The notes beneath the pieces were generated by a model. The model searched no databases and had not been told where the DNA came from. It saw only the letters and a list, made by a program, of their open reading frames with translations. This document shows positions 18,047-27,611 of a DNA stretch of 46,732 nt, one piece after another. This stretch comes from Endomicrobiellum devescovinae (lineage in GTDB: Bacteria > Elusimicrobiota > Endomicrobiia > Endomicrobiales > Endomicrobiaceae): positions 1-46,732 of the forward strand of contig JAIRSK010000010.1 in the NCBI GenBank assembly GCA_031255495.1, in the 5' to 3' direction. Position 1 is the first letter of the stretch. Each line of letters opens with the position of its first letter. The position numbers were made by a program, and so were the translations under genes.

Positions 18047-19375
18047 TTATACTTTAAACACAGATTCCCATACCTTCGTTGGTTCCATACACAAATATAC
18101 TATTGCTTTAGATTTTTTTGATTGAATTCTTTGGTTTATAAATTTATACATTTCTATTCTTAAATTTTCATAATATCTTAATTTATAATCGTGTCCTAAC
18201 AGCAGTTCTCCATTAAGAATTTCCGTTTCTGGAAAACGATTTTCAATAATTATTTTTTGATAGGCAGGCATTCTGAGTGTCCCAAGGCTAATCCATTTTA
18301 TGCTTGAATTAGGAACAATATCAAAAATCATATCTACAGATTCTTTATATCCCCGCATCCAATCTTGGTAGTAAATTATAGGATCAAAATGGAATGCAGT
18401 GCTGAACCCAGCTTGTGCGCACTTTTTTGCTGATTCTAATCTTTCTTGTATAGGAGCCGCTTTAAATTCATTGCTTTTTGTCATTTCGTTAGAGTTGACG
18501 CTCCAAGCGGCTACAATATTTTCTTGCCCCCCTGCGTTTAAAAGGTTTTGTATATTTGAACTTTTCGTCTTGAACTCAAAGAATATATCTTTTTTATTTT
18601 TAAAGTAATTAATTATAAAAGTTGAGAAATCTGTAATATGGTCAAAAACTAGAGAGTCGGTAAACTCTCCGCTGCCAATTCTTGTATAGTTAAAAAGAAC
18701 TTGTGTTGATCTGCCAATTTTTTCATCTTCAAGGTAATCTGTTATATTGTAAGGGATAACTATTCCGGGGATATTTTGATAACCCTGTAAAAAGCAATAA
18801 CTGCAGTCGTATATACAGCCCATACCTAAATTTATAATAGAATACCCGCAAGTTACTACACCTGATGTGCATGGACATCTTTTTAAAAAATTATATTTTT
18901 CTTTTATTAAAAATAAATTGTCGGAGCGATTATTGTAATCTTTTAATGTGAACGAGCTGCTTTTAACAAAGTTTTTTAAAGATTCTATTTCATTGTATTG
19001 AGAGTTTGGGAATAAAATTTTTACATTTTCAAATAAGGTGGACTTTTTTGCTTCAGGTTCATAATAAATATTTTTTGGATAGAACTGGTCGGCTGTTATT
19101 TCGGCTTTTGCAGCTGTATCAACTTCATATTTTGGCAGATAGAAAGAACTCAAAGGAACTTTTCCGAAAGTTCTTGGGTATCTGCGCTTGAGGAGTTGCT
19201 TTTTAGTTGATTCGTAGTCTTTTGTCGTTAATGTGGCAAGTATATCACTGATTGTAATTTTTTCAATACTTGATATTTCGTGCAAGAGTCTTAGAATTTC
19301 TCTTGATTTATTTATTCCAAAATGAGGGAATCTACTTGCAATAAGGTTAGTCGCATTTAAAGTTGTCATATTCAA
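18047..19375 (-). CDS. SPL-like radical SAM protein
   Basis: The 442-residue protein carries a radical SAM cluster motif CIYDCSYC with Cys187, Cys191 and Cys194 (CX3CX2C), followed by FLQ, as in the spore photoproduct lyase group. Downstream segments GSGEFTDSLVFD, FEFKTKS and WSVNSNEM agree with that group. The N-terminal 140 residues are an extra helical region. No cysteine is found within the next 50 residues, where spore photoproduct lyase has its hydrogen-donor Cys, so true DNA-repair lyase activity is doubtful. The start overlaps the upstream nucleosidase-like gene by 29 bases. Substrate unknown. Confidence 0.8.
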   Translation of the reverse strand: MNMTTLNATNLIASRFPHFGINKSREILRLLHEISSIEKITISDILATLTTKDYESTKKQLLKRRYPRTFGKVPLSSFYLPKYEVDTAAKAEITADQFYPKNIYYEPEAKKSTLFENVKILFPNSQYNEIESLKNFVKSSSFTLKDYNNRSDNLFLIKEKYNFLKRCPCTSGVVTCGYSIINLGMGCIYDCSYCFLQGYQNIPGIVIPYNITDYLEDEKIGRSTQVLFNYTRIGSGEFTDSLVFDHITDFSTFIINYFKNKKDIFFEFKTKSSNIQNLLNAGGQENIVAAWSVNSNEMTKSNEFKAAPIQERLESAKKCAQAGFSTAFHFDPIIYYQDWMRGYKESVDMIFDIVPNSSIKWISLGTLRMPAYQKIIIENRFPETEILNGELLLGHDYKLRYYENLRIEMYKFINQRIQSKKSKAIVYLCMEPTKVWESVFKV

Positions 19376-20048
19376 TTCTATCGCAAAATTTCACAAGAGA
19401 TTCCGCTAATTTTTTTCTAGAAGATGCTATTTTTTGTTTGTTTGTGGTATCTATCTGTATCGTTGGAGCTTGTCCTATAAAATCCGTAACATATGCTAAC
19501 CCTATTGCACTTTTGTTTATGTGTTTTGCCGCTGAAAAAATTATTGAAGATTCCATATCAGCGACAGAAACTTCCTTTTTCTTAAACCAACTTAAGAAAT
19601 TTGACTCTAAAACCAAAGAGCTTACGCATGCAGAATTTGTTTTTATTATATCAGCTATGCCGCTTTTTGCCAAAAAATCATTAAATAAGAGTCGTGTTGA
19701 TTGGGAATACTCAGCTTCTTCTTTGAAGTTCAACATAGTTGAAAAACTTTCAAGATTATAAGCTTTGTCAATTATAATTATATCGCCATAACCTCTTCCA
19801 TTGCAGCCACCGCAGTTGCCGAACAAAAGTATGTTTTCGCAAATTGTATTTTTTAGATGTAGAATTACGTCACCTGCAAGAAAATTATTTTTTAAAGCTA
19901 TTACAGTGGCGTTTGCGATGTTTGCACACTTTACAAATAAACCGACGGAAATTTTGTCTGAAAATAAAGATATATCATAACTTTGGCAGATAATACAGTT
20001 ATGTTTTATGTCTTTTTCAAATATTCCAAAAAATGTTTTAAAATCCAT
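19347..20048 (-). CDS. Nucleoside phosphorylase/nucleosidase superfamily protein
   Basis: The 233-residue protein has the fold signatures of the MTA/SAH nucleosidase and purine nucleoside phosphorylase superfamily: a central NCGGCNGRGYGDIIII segment matching the Gly-rich phosphate/ribose loop, and a VADMESSIIFSAA segment matching the (V/E)xMES ribose-binding motif. The N-terminal part is divergent. It may cleave the glycosidic bond of methylthioadenosine, adenosylhomocysteine or a related nucleoside such as futalosine; the sequence does not decide. It is translationally joined to the SPL-like gene by a 29-base overlap. Confidence 0.68.
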   Translation of the reverse strand: MDFKTFFGIFEKDIKHNCIICQSYDISLFSDKISVGLFVKCANIANATVIALKNNFLAGDVILHLKNTICENILLFGNCGGCNGRGYGDIIIIDKAYNLESFSTMLNFKEEAEYSQSTRLLFNDFLAKSGIADIIKTNSACVSSLVLESNFLSWFKKKEVSVADMESSIIFSAAKHINKSAIGLAYVTDFIGQAPTIQIDTTNKQKIASSRKKLAESLVKFCDRIEYDNFKCD

Positions 20049-20125
20049 GTAAGCATTGTATAAAATTATTCAATTTCATAGAATACTAAAGGCAGGTGTA
20101 TAAATATATATTGTTTGGAGGAGAA

Positions 20126-20302
20126 ATGAAAGACAAACATAAATTAGGAATTGCACTGGTACTTTTAATAGTAATAGTGATACTGGCAATAAGCACTTTG
20201 CTCAAAACGCCTCTTACCAAGAACGAAAAAGCTTTGCTGCAGAACGAAGTAGAATCAAACGCTGAAGAAATTCAATCTGAACAAATTATAGATGAAGATT
20301 AG
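20126..20302 (+). CDS. Small single-span membrane protein
   Basis: The start at 20126 is fixed by a strong GGAGGAG two bases upstream of the AAATG context, giving 58 residues; an earlier ATG at 20096 lacks a site. The protein has a basic start (MKDKHK), one hydrophobic helix (about residues 8-24), and an acidic tail with many Glu. It lies between the divergent nucleosidase gene and the convergent uvrD gene. I do not recognise a family. Confidence 0.62.
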   Translation: MKDKHKLGIALVLLIVIVILAISTLLKTPLTKNEKALLQNEVESNAEEIQSEQIIDED

Positions 20303-20370
20303 CAAGAGTTAAGAAAAAATTGTCACATAAGGTATCTTTTTTCAATTAAGAAATTATAAATAAATTGCGC

Positions 20371-22644
20371 TCAGGATATAACGCTCAAATTAGCAACTCT
20401 TGCAAGAAGCTTCTTCCATTGCCCTGTTTCAAACAAAACAACAAGTTTTAAATCGTTTCCAATACCATTTTTTTCAATAATCTTGCCTTTTCCAAAAATG
20501 GGATGTGAAACGATGGTCCCTATTTTATAAGGACTTGAATCTGAACTGGGAGTATAAAGAGGCTCGTCTTTAGTTAATTCGCTATATTTGTATGAATCTT
20601 CGCTTCTATACGAAATTTTTGCTCTGGAAAAATTATTATACTGTTTGCTGTTAGAAGCTGTATTCCATTTTGTTCTATAAAATCCCTGATTAAAGTTTTT
20701 AATGTTGTGTTGTCTTTCAATAACTTCTTCCCTAAATCCTGCTTCAGTGATAAATCTTGAAGGACTGTTCCATTTAGTTTTGCCATAGACAGTTCTCTCT
20801 GTAGCCCAGCACAAATAGAGATTTTTTATAGCTCTTGTCATACCGACGTACATAAGCCTTCTTTCTTCTTCCAACTCTTGAGGATTAAACGCAGATTCTC
20901 CTATAGGGAATAAACCTTCTTCAAGTCCACAAAGAAAAACATTTTTAAACTCTAAACCTTTGGCTAGATGAAATGTCATTAACGTAACTTTGCCTTTAGA
21001 TTCGTCTAAAGAATCTATGTCGCTTATCAAGGCTATTTGCGTTAGGTATCCTGCAAGAGATTTGTCTGGAGAACGTTTTTCAAAGTCGTCAATTGCCGAA
21101 ATCAATTCTTGAATATTTTCTATTTTTGTTCTGGATTCAGGAGAGTTTTCAGCTTCAAGTTCTTTTAAATATCCAGAATGCAGTATAACTTTTTCAGCCA
21201 TCTCCTTGATTGAAGTATTATTTTTTAAATCAATAAAACCTTTTATAAGAAGAGAAAAAGATTTTAGAGCTGCAACCGCTCCTTTTTTTAAATTTGCTTC
21301 TTGAGCAGAGTCAATTGCTTGCCAAATAGATATATTTTTAATAATTGAAAACTTTTCTAATGCTTCTACAGAAGTTTTTCCAATGCCTCTTTTAGGCATA
21401 TTTATAATTCTTTTAAAACTTATATTATCGTTGGGATTATGTATAAGTTTTAAGTATGCCATGATATCTTTAATTTCAGCGCGGTCGTAAAATTTTAAAG
21501 TTCCGACTATTGCATATGGGAGTCCTTCCCTTCTAAAAGCGTCTTCAAAAGTACGCGATTGAGCATTTGTTCTGTAGAAAACCGCAAAATCAGATAAGTT
21601 ATATTCGGCGCTCATACTTTTTAGAGATATTAGCTCAGCGACTTTTGCTGCTTCGTCATTTTCTGTTTCAGCGTTTAGTACTGATACTGTTCCATCATCA
21701 GGGTTTTGTGTCCACAAGTGTTTGCTTACTCTTGCGCCGTTATGTTTTACTACTTTGTGAGCCGTTTCTAGTATTTTAGGCGTTGATCTGTAGTTTTGTT
21801 CCAGCTTTACTGCTTTGGCGTTAGGATAATCATTTTCAAAATCCAAAATATTGTTAATATCGGCGCCCCTCCATGAGTAAACTGACTGGTCATCATCGCC
21901 AACTACACATATATTTTTGTTTTTTGCCGCAAGAAGCTTTGCAAACATATATTGAGCATGATTTGTGTCTTGGTACTCATCAATCATTATATACCTATAT
22001 TTCTCTTGGTAATGCTCTAACAACGCAGGGTATTGCTCCAATGAAACAACCGTACGCATTATTAGATCTCCAAAATCCAAAGAAGCTGAGCTTTCTAGTT
22101 TTTTTTGATAGAGTTGGTATATTTTTGCAATTGTAGTACCCATAAAATCGCCGTCTTCTTCAGCTTGAGCCGCCATGTCGGAAGGGGTTTTTAAATCGTC
22201 TTTTGAGCGGCTTATTTTATCTGCAATACTTGATATTTTAAATTTCTTCTCGTCAAGATTCAAATCTTTTAAGCAGTCTTTGATTACGTTTTTTTGTTCG
22301 CCGAAATCATATATAAGAAAGTTAGGATTTAGTCCTATTTTTACAGCTTCAACTCTTAAAAAATAAGCGCAAAACGAATGGAAAGTTGATATCCATACTT
22401 TTTCGCCCGTTTCAGGGGATAATTCTATTACCCTCTGCTTCATTTCTGCGGCAGCTTTGTTGGTAAACGTAACAGCCAGTATTGACCAAGGAGCAACTCC
22501 AATAGATAGCAAGTGCGCTATTCTGTGGGTTATCACTCTAGTCTTTCCAGTTCCTGCACCTGCAAATATTATTAATGGACCTTCAGTGCATAGTACTGCT
22601 TCTTGTTGGTTAGCATTTAAGTTTTTGTTTAATATTTCTTTCAT
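20371..22644 (-). CDS. uvrD: UvrD/PcrA-type superfamily 1 DNA helicase
   Basis: This 3'-5' helicase works in nucleotide-excision and mismatch repair or in clearing replication forks. The 757 residues contain the Q motif LNANQQEAV (9-17), Walker A AGAGTGKT (28-35), Walker B DEYQDTN, motif III VGDDDQSVYSWRGAD, motif IV LEQNYRS, motif V TFHLAKGLEF and motif VI EERRLMYVGMTRA. The His in TFHLAKG replaces nothing essential (common form is THxAKGLE). The C-terminal domain from YKIGTIVSHPIFGKG is the Tudor-like tail of PcrA. The start codon lies only about four bases from the predicted transcription start. Confidence 0.95.
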   Translation of the reverse strand: MKEILNKNLNANQQEAVLCTEGPLIIFAGAGTGKTRVITHRIAHLLSIGVAPWSILAVTFTNKAAAEMKQRVIELSPETGEKVWISTFHSFCAYFLRVEAVKIGLNPNFLIYDFGEQKNVIKDCLKDLNLDEKKFKISSIADKISRSKDDLKTPSDMAAQAEEDGDFMGTTIAKIYQLYQKKLESSASLDFGDLIMRTVVSLEQYPALLEHYQEKYRYIMIDEYQDTNHAQYMFAKLLAAKNKNICVVGDDDQSVYSWRGADINNILDFENDYPNAKAVKLEQNYRSTPKILETAHKVVKHNGARVSKHLWTQNPDDGTVSVLNAETENDEAAKVAELISLKSMSAEYNLSDFAVFYRTNAQSRTFEDAFRREGLPYAIVGTLKFYDRAEIKDIMAYLKLIHNPNDNISFKRIINMPKRGIGKTSVEALEKFSIIKNISIWQAIDSAQEANLKKGAVAALKSFSLLIKGFIDLKNNTSIKEMAEKVILHSGYLKELEAENSPESRTKIENIQELISAIDDFEKRSPDKSLAGYLTQIALISDIDSLDESKGKVTLMTFHLAKGLEFKNVFLCGLEEGLFPIGESAFNPQELEEERRLMYVGMTRAIKNLYLCWATERTVYGKTKWNSPSRFITEAGFREEVIERQHNIKNFNQGFYRTKWNTASNSKQYNNFSRAKISYRSEDSYKYSELTKDEPLYTPSSDSSPYKIGTIVSHPIFGKGKIIEKNGIGNDLKLVVLFETGQWKKLLARVANLSVIS

Positions 22645-22654
22645 AATGAGGGGT

Positions 22655-22663
22655 ATTATATCA
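22655..22663 (-). promoter_or_regulatory. Extended -10 promoter of the helicase gene
   Basis: On the minus strand TGATATAAT combines the extended TGN element with a perfect -10 (22655-22660). The -35 region is poor. Initiation near 22648 would leave almost no leader before the ATG at 22644. Confidence 0.5.
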
Positions 22664-22870
22664 TAAAAGAGTCTTTTAAAGTTTTATTTGTATTGCAAGA
22701 ATTTCGTTAAGTTTAAAAACTTTATATTTTACTGTTGTAAATATACATAGCGAAAGCTTAATAAGAATTTTAGTATAATTTACAATAAAAATGAATTCGC
22801 ACAGAAAGCTATACATCATCTGATGGGTAATAAGATTTTACCATCTAAATTATAGGGGTGTAAAACAAAT

Positions 22871-23812
22871 ATGAACTATATTATTCTCTCAATTATTGTT
22901 CCATGTTATAATGAAGAAGAAAATATTTCTATATTTTATAAAGAAGCATGTAATACTTTAGAAATTATAGGAAAGAAAAACAGCATTTTAGGAGAGTTTA
23001 TTTTTGTTGATGATGGTTCTAGAGATAAAACAAGAGATATATTAAATAATCTAAATAAAGAGGACAAAAGGGTACATTACATATCATTTTCGCGCAATTT
23101 TGGCAAAGAAGCAGCAATTTTTGCAGGTTTGTCAAAAAGTAAAGGAAACTATGTAGCTATAATGGATGCTGATTTACAAGATCCTCCTAGTTTAATTTTG
23201 GAAATGTTTGAGGCTGTATCCTCAGGGGGTTATGATTGTGCAAGAGCAAAGAGAGTAACTAGAAAAGGCGAGAATATTATGAAAAGTTTCTTTGCTAAAT
23301 CGTTTTATAAAGTGATGTCTAAGATTGCAGATGTGAGAATTGAAGATGGTGCGAGAGATTTTTCCTTAATGAATAGAAAATATGTTGAGGCAGTCTTAAA
23401 ATTGTCTGAAAGAATAAGATTTTCAAAAGGAATATTTAATTGGGTAGGTTTTAAAACAAAGTACTTTGGATACGAGAATATTGAACGCTCAAAGGGCGAT
23501 ACAAAATGGTCGTTAATAAAATTGTTTTTGTACGCACTAGATGGTATAATTGCTTTCTCCTCAAAGCCTTTAATTATTTCTTCTGTTTTTAGTTGCTTAT
23601 TATTTATAATAGCGTTATTCTTAACTAGTTTCATTATTGTTCGTAAATTACTTTTTGGAGATCCGGTTAATGGGTGGGCATCTACAATGTGTGTTATTTT
23701 ATTATGTGGCAGTATTCAGCTTTTAACAATAGGAATTTTGGGGCAATATCTTGCTAGGGTTTATACTGAAGTAAAAGGTCGTCCTTTGTACATAGTAAAA
23801 GAAGAAGAGTAA
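22871..23812 (+). CDS. Lipid-linked glycosyltransferase, GtrB/DPM1 family
   Basis: This GT2 enzyme probably moves a sugar from a UDP-sugar to undecaprenyl phosphate at the inner membrane. The GT-A domain opens SIIVPCYNEEENI, carries VDDGSRD, and has the metal-binding DADLQDPP motif near residue 100. Two C-terminal membrane helices (about 230-255 and 270-290) and the final GRPLYIVKE are typical of GtrB and related polyprenol-phosphate transferases. A polytopic membrane protein follows at 106 bases, consistent with a flippase or second-step transferase partner. The sugar cannot be told. Confidence 0.88.
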   Translation: MNYIILSIIVPCYNEEENISIFYKEACNTLEIIGKKNSILGEFIFVDDGSRDKTRDILNNLNKEDKRVHYISFSRNFGKEAAIFAGLSKSKGNYVAIMDADLQDPPSLILEMFEAVSSGGYDCARAKRVTRKGENIMKSFFAKSFYKVMSKIADVRIEDGARDFSLMNRKYVEAVLKLSERIRFSKGIFNWVGFKTKYFGYENIERSKGDTKWSLIKLFLYALDGIIAFSSKPLIISSVFSCLLFIIALFLTSFIIVRKLLFGDPVNGWASTMCVILLCGSIQLLTIGILGQYLARVYTEVKGRPLYIVKEEE

Positions 23813-23918
23813 AGTGGTAGCAATATAAATCTGACAGTTTTTCAACATATCATATATTTATTAATTAAATCTTTTTTATTTTGTGGAAAATAGAAAATAT
23901 TTTTCGGAGGGGTTTTGT

Positions 23919-25265
23919 ATGGTATCAAAAATTTTTTTTGGTAATTCTTCACTGTTCTTTTTCGTAATAATAAGTGTATTTTTAGCATTAAATATTTTTA
24001 CACCTCTGGTTGTTGATGACTATATCTATTCACTATTAGGAAAAGATGGAGGACATACACAATCTATTTTTGATATTTTGAATTTTTGTAAGAGTTATTA
24101 TTTAGATTGGGGAGGTAGAATAATATCGCACTTTTTTGCAGCATTTTGGCTATTTGTAGGAAAACCTTTATTTAATATAGCCAACACAACAGTGTATATT
24201 TTTTTTATACTTCTCTTACAATTTCATTCAACAGGTTCTATAAAAAAAATAAATGTCTCGCTATTTGTTTTGATAAATGTTGCTTTATGGTTTTTGGTTC
24301 GTGCATGGGGGCAAGTTTTTTTATGGCTTGACGGAAGTTGTAACTATTTATGGACAACTACGCTAGTGCTTTTATTTTTAGTTCCATTTAGGAAAAAAAG
24401 CGATGATGCAAATTATAATCTCAACTCAGCACAAGCTATAGGCTTCTTTGTTTTAAGTTTATTGGCGGGATGTTCTAATGAGAATACAGGTATTGCAGTA
24501 TTGATCTCATTATTGGGTTATTTTGCAATAAAAATATTTAGAAAAGAGAGAATATTATTATTTGAAATAGTTGGATTTATTGGTTTCTTAATAGGCTATA
24601 GTGTGCTTGTTTTTGCTCCAGGCAATGAAGCACGATTTGTTGGTGAAGGGGTTACATCGTCAACAAGTCTATTTAAAAATGGTTCAATAGATATTAAACT
24701 ATTAATATATAGATTTTACCGTGTTACGCTCAAGTTTGCTCATAGAGGTGGTTTGTTACTATTTATAGTTTCTTTATTTGCAGGCACATATATCTTAACG
24801 CAAAAGAAAAAAATAAAAATTTTTACATTCTTCTTTTTAGTGGCAGGCTTTATAAGCGCATATTCACTTATTGCTGTCCCTCCCATGTCTGACAGAGCTT
24901 ATTTTCCTATGGTTGTTTTTCTTTTTATCACAGCATTAAATTTGTTGATTCAAATAAAAGAAAGTATAAATCTACCATTACTAGTCAAAAAATTATTTTG
25001 GTGTTCAGTATGTGTTATTTTTGCTGTATCTTTTATTTATGCTTTAAAAGATATACTTAATGTATATACGAAATTTAAAGAGAGAGCTGACTGGATTATC
25101 TCTCAAAGAGAAAAAGGAGTATTAGATAATATTGAAGTGACCAGTATTGTGTCGTATAATAAACATTGTGCGCTATATGAACAGGAAGGCGCTGATGTAG
25201 GGTCTCTTGTGTATAGAGATAATATTGCAAAATACTACAAAGTAAATTCTCTTAAGCCAGTATAA
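23919..25265 (+). CDS. Polytopic membrane protein, DUF6056/GtrC-like
   Basis: A GGAGGGG site (23906-23912) selects the ATG at 23919 (MVSKIFFGN, 448 residues) over an upstream GTG. About ten hydrophobic segments span the protein. An early VVDDYIYSLL motif, placed just after the first helix on the outer face, recalls the acidic catalytic loop of membrane GT-C glycosyltransferases. The C-terminal 60 residues are soluble. Beside a GtrB-like gene this would be the transferase that uses the lipid-linked sugar. The family name is a recognition by eye and only moderately sure. Confidence 0.62.
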   Translation: MVSKIFFGNSSLFFFVIISVFLALNIFTPLVVDDYIYSLLGKDGGHTQSIFDILNFCKSYYLDWGGRIISHFFAAFWLFVGKPLFNIANTTVYIFFILLLQFHSTGSIKKINVSLFVLINVALWFLVRAWGQVFLWLDGSCNYLWTTTLVLLFLVPFRKKSDDANYNLNSAQAIGFFVLSLLAGCSNENTGIAVLISLLGYFAIKIFRKERILLFEIVGFIGFLIGYSVLVFAPGNEARFVGEGVTSSTSLFKNGSIDIKLLIYRFYRVTLKFAHRGGLLLFIVSLFAGTYILTQKKKIKIFTFFFLVAGFISAYSLIAVPPMSDRAYFPMVVFLFITALNLLIQIKESINLPLLVKKLFWCSVCVIFAVSFIYALKDILNVYTKFKERADWIISQREKGVLDNIEVTSIVSYNKHCALYEQEGADVGSLVYRDNIAKYYKVNSLKPV

Positions 25266-25338
25266 ACAGCTGATAAAATAAAAAAGTTGAAAGAGCTGAA
25301 AGGATTTATGGATAGCAATTGAATTAACAGGAGAGAAA

Positions 25339-25839
25339 ATGGATATTTTAATTGAGAGAAAGAGTGTTCGCAAATATACTAAGGAAGACGTTAAAAAAGA
25401 GGATTTAGAATATATTTTAAGAGCAGGTTTATCTGCTCCTACTGCAAGGGATTCAAGATGCGTATCTTTTCTTGTAATAAAAGATAAAGAAACTCACAAA
25501 AAACTTGCAGCTGTCCATCAGGCTGCTCAGATGATTCTACAAGCGCCTTTGGCTATTTTGGTTGTTGGCGATAAAAATTTAGTTTTTCAAGATTATTTAC
25601 CTCAAGATTGTGCTGCAGCTACTGAAAATATTCTTTTAGCTGCAACGTCAAAAGGCTACGGCTCTGTTTGGTGCGGAATATACTCAAACAAAGAGAGGTC
25701 GGAGGCAATAGAAAAACTTTTGAATCTTCCTGAAAATATAAAAGCGTTTTCTCTTGTTGTTATAGGAAAATCTGATGATAATAATCCGCCGAAAGATAAG
25801 TGGGATCTGGCAAAGATTAAGTATGAGGCTTGGAAATGA
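25339..25839 (+). CDS. Nitroreductase-family flavoprotein
   Basis: The 166-residue protein begins with MDILIERKSVRKYT, the FMN-phosphate-binding RRSxRxY-type motif, and continues with LRAGLSAPTARDSR and the dimer-interface ATENILLAATSKGYGSVWCG segment. These define a small FMN-dependent NAD(P)H oxidoreductase of the nitroreductase family. The physiological substrate is unknown. An AGGAGAG site precedes the ATG, and its stop codon overlaps the argS ATG (ATGA). Confidence 0.9.
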   Translation: MDILIERKSVRKYTKEDVKKEDLEYILRAGLSAPTARDSRCVSFLVIKDKETHKKLAAVHQAAQMILQAPLAILVVGDKNLVFQDYLPQDCAAATENILLAATSKGYGSVWCGIYSNKERSEAIEKLLNLPENIKAFSLVVIGKSDDNNPPKDKWDLAKIKYEAWK

Positions 25840-27494
25840 TAAAACAAAAAATAATAACCGCTTTAAACGGTATAATCACTGAATATTTAGAATCTAAAGG
25901 TATAACGGAAAGCGTTAATTTTACGGTAGAAGTTCCGCCGAAGAATATTGATGAGGATTTTGCAACCAACGCCGCTATGCTTATAGCTAAAAAAGTTAAA
26001 ACAAATCCTAGAGTTGCAGCTCAAGAGATAATAGACATTATATCTAAAAAACTTCCAAATCTTATAGAAAAAGCTGAGATTGCCGGCGCAGGATTTATAA
26101 ATCTTCATGTTAAAAATAATGTTTTATATACAGAGTTAAAAGCGATTCTTAAAGAAAAAAATAAATATGGAAGCATGGCAGCAAACAACAAAGAAAAAAT
26201 TTTGGTGGAATTTGTTTCGGCAAATCCGACTGGACCTCTGCACATAGGACATGGAAGAGGTGCTGCGATAGGCGATTCTATCTCAAGGATTTTAAAGCAT
26301 TTAGGGTATAACGTTTCAAAAGAATACTATTTAAATGATGTTGGCAATCAAATGCTTGTTTTGGCGAATTCTGTTGAAATTCGGTACAAGCAGCTAAAAG
26401 GTGAAAAAATTGAGTTCCCTGCAGATCATTATCAAGGAGAGTACATAGTTAATATTGCCAAGAGGCTTATTGCAGAAGGCAAGAGTTTTGAAAAAATAGA
26501 TTTTAGAAGAGAAGCTGTGAAAGATATTCTAAAAACAATAGAAGAAGATTTAAAAGATTTTGCTGTTGAGTTTGATAATTGGTTTTCTGAAACGAAAATT
26601 GCGGTGGTTAAAGATAAAGAAGGAAAAAGTGAAGTTGACAATGTTTGTCAATATCTTCTTAAAAAAGGCGATGCTTATGAAAAAGACGATGCTTTGTGGC
26701 TTGCTTCAACAAAATTCGGAGATGATAAAGACAGAGTTTTAAAAAGAAGTGATGGCAGATACACTTACTTGGCTTCTGATGTCGCATATCACAAGAATAA
26801 ATTTGAGAGAGGTTTTCAGAAACTAGTAAATCTTTGGGGAGCGGATCATCACGGTTATGTTGCAAGGATTCAAGCGTGTGTTCAGATGCTTGGTTTTAGC
26901 AAAGAAAATTTAGATATTATTTTATATCAACTTGTGTCGCTTGTGCGCGATGGTCAGCCTGTTGCAATGTCAACAAGAAGTGGAGAGTTTATCACATTGA
27001 AATCTGTTGTTGACGAAGTAGGTAAAGACGCTTGCAGATTTTTCTTTTTGCTTAGAGCGCCTGATTCCCAGTTAGAGTTTGACTTAGAACTTGCTAAAAA
27101 ACAATCAAGCGAAAATCCTGTTTTTTACGTTCAATATGTAAACGCAAGATGCTTCTCTATTTTTAAAGAGAGTAAAAACAGGGTGGATCTTACGGGCGAT
27201 AATGAAAAAGTAAATTTTGATTTACTTAATTCAAAAGAAGAAAGAGCTTTGATAAAGCAGCTTGCGGCATTTTGCGATACGTTGGCATTATCAGAAAAGA
27301 CAATGAGTCCGCACCATTTTACGGTATATCTAATAGAGCTTGCAGATAGTTATCATAAATTCTATGAAAAGTGTAGAGTTTTGACAGACGACGCTGCTCT
27401 TGCTTCTGCAAGGCTTAAATTGATTGAAGGTGTTATGATAATAATTCAGACAGGTCTTGGCTTGCTTGGAATTTCTTCTCCAGACAAAATGTAG
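25836..27494 (+). CDS. argS: Arginyl-tRNA synthetase
   Basis: ArgRS attaches arginine to its tRNA. The 552 residues contain the N-terminal additional domain (residues 1-115), the class I HIGH motif in NPTGPLHIGHGRGAAIGD, a MSTRSGEF segment that stands in for KMSKS as usual in ArgRS, and a helical anticodon-binding domain ending in a methionine tail. I start it at ATG 25836, which overlaps the nitroreductase stop by four bases and has GAGG upstream, rather than TTG at 25830. The short ArgRS length is typical of bacteria. Confidence 0.96.
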   Translation: MIKQKIITALNGIITEYLESKGITESVNFTVEVPPKNIDEDFATNAAMLIAKKVKTNPRVAAQEIIDIISKKLPNLIEKAEIAGAGFINLHVKNNVLYTELKAILKEKNKYGSMAANNKEKILVEFVSANPTGPLHIGHGRGAAIGDSISRILKHLGYNVSKEYYLNDVGNQMLVLANSVEIRYKQLKGEKIEFPADHYQGEYIVNIAKRLIAEGKSFEKIDFRREAVKDILKTIEEDLKDFAVEFDNWFSETKIAVVKDKEGKSEVDNVCQYLLKKGDAYEKDDALWLASTKFGDDKDRVLKRSDGRYTYLASDVAYHKNKFERGFQKLVNLWGADHHGYVARIQACVQMLGFSKENLDIILYQLVSLVRDGQPVAMSTRSGEFITLKSVVDEVGKDACRFFFLLRAPDSQLEFDLELAKKQSSENPVFYVQYVNARCFSIFKESKNRVDLTGDNEKVNFDLLNSKEERALIKQLAAFCDTLALSEKTMSPHHFTVYLIELADSYHKFYEKCRVLTDDAALASARLKLIEGVMIIIQTGLGLLGISSPDKM

Positions 27495-27611
27495 AATAAA
27501 GTTTTATCATCATCGCTTAAGAAACACAACATATCATGATATTGTGGGGTAAGTTATTGGTTAGTTGTTGTCCTGCCTTAGTATTTTTAGGAAGATTTGT
27601 TGCGAGGAGAT

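Noticed and set aside
18047..19375. True spore photoproduct lyase
   Set aside because: The radical SAM motif fits, but the catalytic hydrogen-donor Cys was not seen and no sporulation genes accompany it.
27521..27550. Operator before the beta-CASP gene
   Set aside because: A near-palindrome around ATATCATGATAT is present but imperfect, and no promoter could be placed relative to it.
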